NCBI GenBank assembly: GCA_032622095.1 | Contig: CP136066.1 | Span: forward strand, 102,135,319 to 102,199,318 | DNA from: Siphonodentalium dalli | Lineage: Eukaryota > Mollusca > Scaphopoda > Gadilida > Siphonodentaliidae | Direction: 5' to 3' | DNA length: 64,000 nucleotides | Shown: positions 12,201-24,200 of the stretch, one piece after another | Numbering within the stretch: the first letter of the stretch is position 1 | Layout of the letters: every line of letters begins with the position of its first letter | Translations under genes and position numbers: made by a program | The notes under the pieces: generated by a model | What the model saw: only the letters and a program-made list of their open reading frames with translations | What the model was told of the DNA's origin: nothing | Database searches by the model: none

Positions 12201-15200
12201 AACCAACATTGTCTGTGCATAGCTGTAATAAATTGTCGAGAGCCAGTCTAAAAGCGCGCGAACTTAAATTACTACTTAAGTAGGACTTAATCTTGTTTTG
12301 TGAAACGCGTTCTTGAAACGGAAAAGTTACATCATAAGATCCACCTTAGATCTTAGATTAAGTCCATCTTAAGATAATCTTATGACATTGCTTCATGAAA
12401 CAGGCCCCTGTTTTATATGTTTGAAGACGAACATCTGCTATGTCGTTCTGTGCATATAGAGAACCTGTTATAATATGTTCGGGATACAAGAAAATATCAA
12501 AACAATTTTGATTGTCCATACATTTTCATTTAAAAAAAACAATATTATGGCAGGTTAAATGCTACAGCTTGGATGTGTCCAATTAATACAATATTTTAAG
12601 ACCTATAGCAGTTCCAAACTTCCCCATCTGCTCATATTATAAATTGACAATCGGGGCACAGGTGGTACATGTTTCAAACATGTCGTAAAATCAATACGGA
12701 TGGCGAGATAAATTCTTCCCGTTATCAAAACAAACACAACAGCGTGACGTTCATCACGAGGAATGTATGTTTCCCGTGCTGTATAGTGCTTGGCGTTAGT
12801 CGTTTGAACTGTAACTTGTAGTTCGCAACCTACATATTAGCCAGTTTTAGCCAAATGTACGTGTAATTAACTCGCAATTATCGTGTGTTACCATTGCCAA
12901 CGGACGTCATCTGACTCATGCACCGCCACACTATAATTAAATGGGACGAATGTGATCCCACAGAATGTTTGGATATGTCTCCATGATTCACCATACATGA
13001 TGTCGAATGTGGTTAACCCTCACTATACTAAGTGGTTTCTCCCATTTAGTTATATAAAGGTATATATTGGAATGGTCTATTATCCATTTCGATCGGTGTT
13101 CAGGGTAAATTAGCATACGACAGTCAGGCCAAAAGAATGCTGAATGATTCTTATTTGTTGGAGGGGATTGTTCAGATAATATAAGTTAATCAAAACGACA
13201 TATTTAAAGGCACGAGTGACCTTTGTGGTGGGTTAACTGATATATGCTGTTAATATATTCACTTCCGTTAAACACTCCATAAACGGAAAGAATATTAAAC
13301 AGAACCTGGCTTTTGTTTACATAACAAAGCGTACAAACTTGACAATAACATACTATTTACACGATATGTATGATTGGTATCAGAATAAAATATGTCTATA
13401 TTTTAATATTCTTTAAGTTTATGGTAGTCTTAAAGGGTGTGACTATTTTAACAGCATATCCACTGCGAATGCCATCCGTGCCTTTAATGAGGGGACTACT
13501 CACCAATGAGTATTTAGTATAGCCAGGGTTAATCCAACAACCCGCGTGTCAATATTCGCATATATATTGCGTATTGTTGTGGCACAAAACCACTTAGTCT
13601 GATCAAATGCGCTTTACACTATGGGAGAGAGATCAAGGGAACGTCAAATATGAAAGCACGGTGTTATCCGACTTATCGAAAAACTATTATACGAGAGTAC
13701 ATGTTCATTGCCCACTGGGGCCCAGACATATTTTTGTGCTGCATACTATTTACATAGCCCGTCTGTGTGACACTAAATCATGTTCTGTGATTGGTCAATT
13801 GCCAATTGGGTCACCTGTTTCATACCCCAATAATACAGACCGTAACACAAACACGACGTCACAAATTGTTAACCTAATCTGACCTAATACAATAAACGTG
13901 TTCAGCAGAATATTTGGGTGTGCTTTTCAAAGTTCAGCGAATTGCTTCTGAAGCCAGTTAATTATATCGATCACGTTATCGTCGCCAAGTTTTTGGAAAT
14001 CTTATATTTGGCTGACTTAATGTGCTGCGTGAGCCATTCTGAATTTCTCGTCAGATTTTGTGAAAATAAATAAGAATACACTCAGCTTTTTACGGGAATC
14101 AGTTATCAACTAACTATATTCGCGGTTCACACAATTATAATGTGTCACAATTACAACCACAGCACCGTATCCCCCAATAACACACACCCACTACATTAAT
14201 TTCTTAAATATATGATCCGACCCTTATTCCATTCATTAACCCCATTATATTATAATTATATACAACGATAATTGTATGACAGGAAATAGTGTCAAGTGTA
14301 CCCAAAATTTTAGTATATGGTTGTTCCGCAAACGTGACCTTTGATTTCCGGCTTGTCGTACGCTAAATCTATGTTTGTGACTATTGTTTATTTAGTTTAA
14401 ACAAATATTACATTACATTTACGCCATTAAATATGTCAAATAGTCTTATTTATCTGGGACAATTTCTTTACGCGGGCAAACAACGCACATGCCTTATAGA
14501 AGCCGCTGTTAGATGCACGTCCATTTATTGATAAATTTATGTATGTTTTATTGAGATTTTGGATCAAATAATAAATATCGTCCCCAGTTTATAGCGAAAT
14601 TTACAAAACTTGTCCAGTAAATAGGACTGGACCTCGCAAAAGACCTAATTTGCTGGGCTCGTTTTGTAAATTTCGCTATAAACTTGGGACGACTGGTAAA
14701 TCCTCTATATAATTATATCACAAAAGAGTCCCATGCTGGTTCTCTGTACAAATAACACATCTTATGGATAAATGGCTCCCACAACACCTGAATTTTAAAA
14801 TATGAATCCAATTGACAGCATTGTCCTTCCCGCAGACATTATTCGACACTATTATCCTTAAAATAAAGTTCAGTTGATTCGACTAGGGTGTGAAGCAACC
14901 AAAGCGTAATAATTCTGGTACCTAACACAACTGGGTCGAATTCGTCAGCTCCAGTTTAAACCGGGTCATTGACGGTTCAACTAAATTGTGGTCTAAGGGG
15001 GCTCTTGTGACAATGGGCATGTGGTCAAACTACCCTGCTATCATGCAGACCAAAATGAGATTTATATGCTTCAAGCCGTCAAATGGCAGTTTAAATCGAA
15101 AGTTTCCATAAACTGGGTTTAAACTGGAGATGACGAATCTGGCCCAAGGTTCAAATCGACGAATGGTTGAATGTATGTACGCTGTACATGTATCACACAT

Positions 15201-18200
15201 TTTCTTTGGCAATCAGTCCAGTCTTCACATACGTGTACGATTATACATATAATGTGGCAAAATCAGATCCATTGAATCCATTGTACGGGTACTGTGAGTT
15301 TCTTTCGGACGGTCCTCGACATTTTGAGCTGGGTGCTGAGGCTGAACAGACGATCGGTGAAATATTTGAAGAGTGCATAATTCTTTCTCATAGAAGATTT
15401 AGTAGCGGATAAACCATGTCGTTACTCAAGGTTTGGGGTGTAATTGGGGACAACGAGCAACATTAACCCTTTACCCAACAGAACGGCCCTGTGCCAATGC
15501 ATTCTCTTATATATGCGAGTCGACCATAGGTCGCCTCGCATATATAAGAGAATGCATTGGCTTAACACATTAAAAATTATAAAATTGTTAAAGAATGTAA
15601 GAAAAAATGGTAAAAAGTGTTAGGCCAATGCATTCTCTTATATATGCGAGGCGACCTATGGTCGACTCGCATATATAAGAGAATGCATTGGCACAGGGCA
15701 TAACTGTAACCATCACAACGTGGTCAATGAGCCGGTTCCAATGATATCCATATTTGTATGGTTCTATTGAGACAGACCGAAGATATTTTAGGCTGTTGAA
15801 GCTTTATTTGGCCGGTTTTGGCCGGTTTGTTGGGTAAAGGGTTAAACATTTATTACTTGTTTTCTGATATATAGAGCGAATATTCGAATATTCGCACCAA
15901 ACATACATTTATATATACCCTAAACCGCGAATAACAAACAAAGTTGACTTTCCGCTTTTCGGTAATTAAAGGGGTACTGTACACTAAATCCAGCCATTTA
16001 TGGGACCATATCCTTTCATACTCAACATAATCTATGCAACACATGAATGAATTTGAGCTATTGATTAGTGCAAAATACACTCAAGTGCTCTAAGAACGAT
16101 ACAAACAACATGAAAATGAATGTATGACTCGACTCATAAATTAATTTTCATTATAATTACCCTGTTATTTGCATCGTTCATAGAGCAAATGAGTGTATTT
16201 TGCACTAATCCATAGCTCAAATTCATTCATTTGTTACATATATTCTGTTGAGTATAAAAGGAGATGGTCCCATGGCCGGATGTAGTGTACAGTCCACATT
16301 TAAGTCCAGTCGTCTCTTCGTTAAAGATATATTCAAGGTTCCAGACGTCCAGTTACAACAACAACATACAAAATTCAATTTAATACAGTTTCTTTTTTGC
16401 TATCCCCATTACAATTTTTAGAAAACCAGAAAACCAATCCCTCTAAAACATCAAAACTATATGAAATATTTAGAAAATTCTATATCAAACAATGTATTGT
16501 TTTATCCGATCGAACGTATATCATTTTAAACGTGTTGTTTTATACACCTTTAACAAGCCTGGGTCCTATCTTTCTTTTGTTCATATTTCGCCCCATCTGT
16601 GATACATGTTGGGGGAAATCGTGATAAAGCTACTGTGGTTACCAAATTTAGTGTATTCATTACGTGTTTGTTTAACATGTATGGCCATGTCTATCCATAT
16701 CCGGTATTAATAGTTAAACATTGACGATCAATGAGGATGAGCTCTCAGCAAACTGGACAGTATAGATTTATACGGACGTATATATGTCATTAAAATTAAA
16801 GGAGACTAAATCTGTTCATAAAATGTTCTCACTGTGGGTAACTTTATCACGTTTTTTTGGAATATCTTTTTAACCTTTTCACTAAAACAACTTTACCGAC
16901 GAATATGACCAATTCAACGTAATACGTTGGTCATTTTATCCCGAAGAGGTGTTCTGTAAGCTGTGTATATACATGTTCGATTGTCCCAACATCAGGTTTG
17001 ACCAATCGTGACGTTGCTCTATACGAACACACCTTGGTTGATGTCAGCTGACGCCCGATCAATATAGATCGGCTCCTGGTATATTGTCATTTTATGTGAG
17101 GATCAATGGAAACCACGCGGACCTTGAAGTTGCATATTTCCATTGTAGTGGGGACAAAATCGTTATCTCTGACAACATCGGGTTGGATTCAAAATTGACA
17201 TCCTGATATCAAATCCCCATGCACCCCCGATATTGCCGTAGTAAACTTGTAAAGGAACATTTTTAAAGTAGCCACCAGACTGTGTTATCCTACGTGTTGC
17301 TACTACTGTTTTTTCAGAATACAAAGATGCATTTTGTTTCTACGACAAAAATGGCGATGGACAAATATCATCACGAGAGATAACCAGTGTTATGCGCTCT
17401 CTCGGCCTTGATCCTTCTGCTGACGAAATAAAGGATATGGTTGATGAAGCCGATCAAGATGGTATATATATATTAAATATAGCAAACATTGATGACGACT
17501 AATCCGATATACAGAAAGAAAACCGTACACGGAATTTTGTACTCCCGAATCTATATATATACCTTAACAGCACATTTTTTCGTTGTGTTCGTGGTTGTGT
17601 GGTTGTGAACAACCACGAATTTAAGATCCCTTCTATGCACAATTATTTTTACTTTTATTACATGATCCGACCCTTATTCCATTCATTAAACATTTTCTAA
17701 TATAATGATATGCAACGGTTGTTGCATAACAGGAAATAGTGCCAGGTGTACCCAAATGTAGTATTGTTGCGCAAACGTGATTCTGAAGCGGGGACGAGGA
17801 GTGAACAAGAATCGGTGTCTTTGGCTGATATTGATATAGTTTGAAATTTGTTTTAATTAAATTTACGCCATTAAATACGTTAACGAGTCTTATTTATCCA
17901 GGGACTATTTCTTTACGCGGGCAAACAACGCGTTTTTGCGTGAAATGTTATTGCATGCCATTTATATAGAAGCCGATGTTATTTTCACGTCACATTTATT
18001 GATATTAATGGAGGTTTTGGATCAAGTAATAAATAGAATCCACAATTGGTCCCCAGTTTATAGCGAAATTTACAAATCTTGTCCAGTAAGTTAGGTTTAA
18101 TTTACTTAACTTGTTTATTATTTGAATTGATGTTATCAACTTACATGTATGCTATCGGGATAGGAAAAATAAGTATGTTTACATCACATCACATTTAAGA

Positions 18201-21200
18201 TCCCCTCAACCAGAAATTTATAGCTGACTGAATTTTCGACAATATCATGGGAGTTGTATAAATATATTTGGGCGGTAACTATCGATATGGGAGAATACCA
18301 ACGAACACATTGCAGTCAAATTCTAAGCAAAACCTTCATTAAGCCAAAATATGGCCAATATAATACGTTAATTCAAATTAAAACATACCAATAACACTAA
18401 AATCGTGCATAGACGCTGTAAATATGTCCAATACCCATTGCGTGTTTTCGGGAATGAGTATATGTATTTTCATCCAGCTTATGGTGGCTTACGTAATATC
18501 ATGGTGTTACTATCTCTGTTGAGAACAAAAGCCTAATCCAGTGATAATTAATTATTCCTGCAGCTGTCTGCTCAATTCCCATGCATCAGCCAATAATATG
18601 TATGCACTTATAATATTTGAGCTTGAAGCCCATTATTAAGGGCATGGATGAGACAATTAATAGCGGCAGACCCACGAATTTACGAACCAAACAGGAAGTT
18701 AGCAAATTGCTTAACCAAGAAAAATGATACCATCGAAATTAGAGCCATTTGCAGTAAAAAAAAAACACAGAAAAAAGAACACATATATATAAGTGGAAGC
18801 TCGTGTCGAATTATAATGGCCATCTTGCATTACCATAGTCCATGTTTCATTCGACGTAAGCCAGCAAATGAAATCGGTTGTGATTATGCTGTTTTACGTC
18901 GAAGTCCCGTGCATATATCTTTCTATAGCAGACTTTACGCTCAGATCCAGTGGTGGGATGTTTTTGTCACATTTAATCAATGTTACCTTACAAATCAATA
19001 CATGATGCTATATATGTCGGTCATAATAACTTTCGTATTAAATTTGGATTAGACTATGACCCGTAATTACAAGAAATCTCTGTCACTTCGCGAAACATTG
19101 TGTAAACATTGGGACAAAATAGATTTTTCATATTAAATTACATTACTACTTTCAGTGGCAACTCTCGTGGAGTTCAGAACAAATATAATATTTGCTATGT
19201 AATAAACCTGTTTACGGTCACAATTGAGACATTTTATTAAAAACATTATTATGGATTTTGGGTGAGCGGGTCAACAACTCTAAATCCCGATATGGAAAGA
19301 CTTATACATGAGGCAATAGTTTGTTTATTATATAGAAAATTATTTCCCTACCTCTGCGATTTTAACCAAACTGTCTGGTTCTTCTTTCATCAAAATATAG
19401 GTAGTGGAACTGTTGAGTTTGATGAATTTCTGGAAATGATGGCGAAAAGTCACCGAGAGACAGACGATCCAATGGATGAGGTTATCGCCGCATACCGGGT
19501 GTTCGATAAGGGGAACACCGGGAAAATCCACTGTGATAAACTACGTCATATCATGCAGAACATGGGCGAAACGATGACGACAACGGAAGTGGACGAGATG
19601 TTCCGTGATGCGGGTGTGGACCGCGCAGGAATGGTCGACTACAAACGTGAGTGCTCCTGAAACGAACATTCCTCATTCAGGGCCGGGAAATATTTTTTTG
19701 AATGCCACCTATACACTTTCAAGAAAGAATTACGCTTCGTAATAATCTTCTGCGTTTTAATATACATTAAGTTAAGACATTATTATATGGGGACCAGAAC
19801 TTAAAACTATTTAGAAAATGAAGATATCTTCAAAGCTGTGCAAAATTACTTACGAGATACAACATACGAGAAAAATCTTACAAAGTTCTATTAAGACGCT
19901 CGCATCAAGATACAAATTGTAATATGTTATCAGTGCAAATTTAGGTTCATGTATCACATTTAAAACAGCTACTCGATAATCTTATTGAAATTATGAAGAA
20001 TGGATGGGGTGGTGAGATTACAAATTATACTTCAAATAATATACAATGATATATGTATATACTTGTAAATATGTTATACCTATTGTGTTGACAACCCAAA
20101 TTATCATAAATATATCAGTGTTATAATGGCAAATGGGAGAGGGGGTTATGCATAAGTGGATCTCACAATGCCCTCCAATCCCAATGCCAATTTGTATTGT
20201 AATTATTGCAATGTAATATACTTATTTGTAATAAATATGTTTAAACCACGTGGCTCGAAAATTGTGACAAGATGTCTCACATCGAAGTGATTATTCATTG
20301 TTTTCTTCACCTACATAAATAACTCAACCAAAAGTATAGCGAATTATCTTTGTATAATGTTTTTGCTAGCTCGTTTTCTAGAAAATTACGGCGTATGTTC
20401 CCAGCCCTGTCATTTTAACCTCAAAGGGGATACTTTACACTAAATCCGGCCATTTATGGGACCATCTCCTTTTATACTCAACATAATATATGCAATAAAT
20501 GAATGAATTTGAGTCATGGATTAGCTCTATGAACGATATACAAACAACATGGTAATTATAATGAAAATGTGTTTGTGGCTAGAGTCATAAACTCATTTTC
20601 ATAATAATGACCATGTTGTTTTCTTCGTTCATAGATAACATGAGTGTATTTTGCACTAATCCATGACTCAAATTCATTCATTTGTTGCATATATTCTTTT
20701 GACTATAAAAGGAGATGTTCCCATGAATGGCCGGATTTAGTGTACAGTACCCCTTTAAATAGTATGTACCCGTAATGTGGTAGGAGGGACAATATAGGTT
20801 TAGGTCGATAAATACAAGAAATATCGATATCATTGTTTATATTTACATACTAAGTGTTATTATCACTAAATCCAGCATTCTGATTGGTCGGCACCCAAGT
20901 GGCTAGTTGCAGTTATTTCTCGGTGAATGCGCAACGGCGTATAACTGCAAGGTCATAACAACATCGATACGTCATTTGGGTTTGGAAAGACGAACGCGTA
21001 ATGTTTTGGGCGCATTTGGATTCGCGCAGGATTAACTTAATAAATCATCGGGTTTCAATTGTTCCTGTTAACCTTTGCCAAGGGTGCTATGGGATATTTT
21101 TGGGCTGGTTTTGTCACGATACACTTTTCGATTTAAATACATTTACAAAAGTGGCTTTTTCGCTAAATGTATATAAATATAAGGATTAACTGTCATGTGG

Positions 21201-24200
21201 ACTGTTTTTGTAACCGTGAGGTAAGTGGTCATAACTTGTATGTAAAACCATTCGGGTTTTACATACAAGTTATGACCACTTACTTCACGGTTACATCTCC
21301 ATAAAAACAGTCCACATGACAGTTAATCCTTATTTATTTTCCACACAAGCTCTCTTTATTTTCACCATAGCAGGTGTATACATAATGATCGCAATTGCTT
21401 TTTATTTTTTCACGCCATGACCTGAATAAAAGTCTTTCCATGTCATATTAAGTCCGTATACAAATATGTCACATATCTATCGGCCTAATTTCAATCCCGA
21501 ACCCGGACCTTGATTGTGTGCAATCATGTTGGGGAAAATCGTGATAAAGCTACTCTGGTTCACCAAATTTAGGGTATTAATCACGTGTTTGTTTTACATG
21601 TATGGCCATTTGCACTCATATCCGGTAATGATATTTAAACATTCACGAACAATGAGGATGAGCTCTCAGCAAACCGGACAGTGTAGATTTGTATCACAAG
21701 TGCTTTTTATTTTTTGACGCCATGACTTGAATAAGTCTGTCCATGTCACATTAAGTCCGTATACAAATATTTCACATACCTATCGACCTATATTAATCCC
21801 GAACCCGGACCTTGATTGTGTGTTTTCGCATTGCATGCTTGTAACGAATTGCCTCGCTTGCAATTACCCCTTTCTATGCTAAATACTCATTGACGAGTAG
21901 TTTCCTTAGAAACTATTCAGACAATAACTTAAAGGTACGGTTGGCCTTGGCGGTGGGTATCCTGTGAAAATATTTCCACCCGTCAAAAACCACCACAAAC
22001 AGAAAGAACATCAAAATGTAGACAGACTTTGTCCGTATACAAATAAGAAATATCGCATAAACAGTATGTTATTGTCATATATTTGACCATTTTTATGTAA
22101 ACAAAAGCATAAAAAGTAACTTTTCTGGTGTTTGTTTATATTATGATGGTAAACATAAAGAGCGTTACTTGTTGGCGAATTCCTGATATGGAACTAATAA
22201 AGAGCGTTTATGCAATTTGTGTGTGATTAGCCAGTAGCATTGTGCTGTCTTCTGTAACACAACCAGGCTCTTGCTTAGGTAAAATATAGTAGGTCTTTAT
22301 GATAACATGCTGTTTACGCGATGGTCATGGTATATATGAACGAATCTGTATGCGTTTTAATGTTTTTCTGTTTACGGTGATTGGAACAGATATGAATATT
22401 TTCGACAACTAAGGCCTCACGTGCCTTTAAACAAAATTATTCTCTGAACATTTCCCATCCCAAAGAATATGAATCCTTCAGCACTTGTATAATTTTTTTT
22501 CTTTTCGTCATACTGTCGCCTGCATATTTTTTCCTAAACATCCCTCCAAATGAATAATAGACCAATACAAAGTATAGTTTTTATAACTGAGTGGGAGAAT
22601 TCATTTAGTATAGAACGGGCTATTTTTTCTATTCGCTCCTTAAATGGAATTTTTGTCAAATCATATGAGCATTTGATGACAAAATCTTTAGGTCTGGGTG
22701 GATGAATTGATGCGCGGTTTTTTTAATTTTGTGTGAGTGTGGCGATGATGCCATCATACCCATCGGAACAGGGTATTTATCTCATATTACAACGCACATA
22801 TGTCTGGTAATAATCTTGATGTTCTGATGGAATTAGTGAGCTCGGATTCCAACCGAGCTCGCTCTATAACTCGGATATGCGAATGGTAATGCTAGGCGGC
22901 TAGGGACCAGTTCTCTGTCCTCTGGGTTTTCGATACATTGGGTTGTGACTCATAAAGATAATTAGAGAATGGAAGCTGTCTGTTATCGCCTATTAATAAT
23001 TAGTAAGCCTGGATACGGATAGAAAAGCATTTTGTTATGACGTCCTGTTGCTAACCAGTATAGAAAGGATCAAAAGGCTGTTTACAACTCTTGTTTTCAT
23101 TTGTATCCAGCCTCCCTGATGTGGAACATACGACGTGGCATTTTCGCCGCAATAGACCGTATAGCGAGAATGATGCGTTATATGGACTAGATATTCTCCG
23201 AACACAATAACTTGTACTGGGAGCCGCATGCATTTACTATATATGGGATATTTAGAGTGGATCTATAAAACGTACTATATCTTATGTATTTTTCACCGAT
23301 TTTGCTTAAATCTCAAACATATATCAGGGACAACCATATACTCCTCCCAGAATGTTAAAACAAATTGAAGGACTCATCGTAATTTTATTGCTTTTATGCG
23401 ACAAAATAGTCGAAAGTCGGAACTCCAGAGCTTCGATGATAGACAAAGGCCGTTCTATTTGGAACTTTCAGAGAATATAGGACAAACATAGTCCTATCGG
23501 GATATCTTAAAAGATTGTCGATTATTGGGATTTGTTCACCCCCAAGACAACCGACATGCAAATATCATTTAACCCTTTCTATACTAAAGCATCGTTGGTG
23601 AGTAGTTATCCAATAGGAATGTAAACATTTCCCTTAATCAATATGACATCTTCTGCACTTTTATTTATCTGTCGTCATCTTTTATCACCTTAACATCCCT
23701 CAAAATCAATACTAGACCATTCCAATATACACTTTTTAACTGAAACCCAACGAACGAAATATCAGGGCCTCACAGACTGTGAGTCACAGTTTGAAATTGA
23801 AATACTTGATGCCACTCATTTGAATGTATAGTATATATTCTGAACATCCTATTTTAATTATACCGACTATCGGATTTTAAAAGGATATAATGCTTGTAGG
23901 TTCATACATAGGACCTAAATATTCACATAGGTTCACATTGAACATATTTGATTATGAAATAATCCCAATATAGGGCTTATACCGTTATTCCGTTGAATGG
24001 CGCGGGCCGCAATGCAAACACATTATAAAGAGCGCCCACCTGGTAAGTCGTGTCGATGAAAAAGTAGATTAAATCCACGTGGCGGTTTGCGCTCCAAAAT
24101 ACAAATAATATTATAAGCTTTTGAATTTTTCGCTGTATCGAAATAGGTCGATAAATATCTTAACTACCTATCTACGAGTATTCTGTTGGAAAATGCAGGG

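Larger units (their letters stand above)
10473..12410. mobile_element. ~1.9-kb TIR element (or two solo ends)
   Basis: The left end CTGGGCCCTGTTTCATGAA and the right end, whose reverse complement is CAGGGGCCTGTTTCATGAA, form inverted repeats. The following ~130 bp of each end also correspond, with repeated AAGATGG/CTTAAG words. The interior has no recognisable protein. No target duplication was seen, so it could instead be two independent relatives. Confidence 0.5.

Noticed and set aside
18648..19052. 134-codon frame
   Set aside because: Lies wholly in a gene A intron, has no recognisable domain and low-complexity Lys runs from an A tract.
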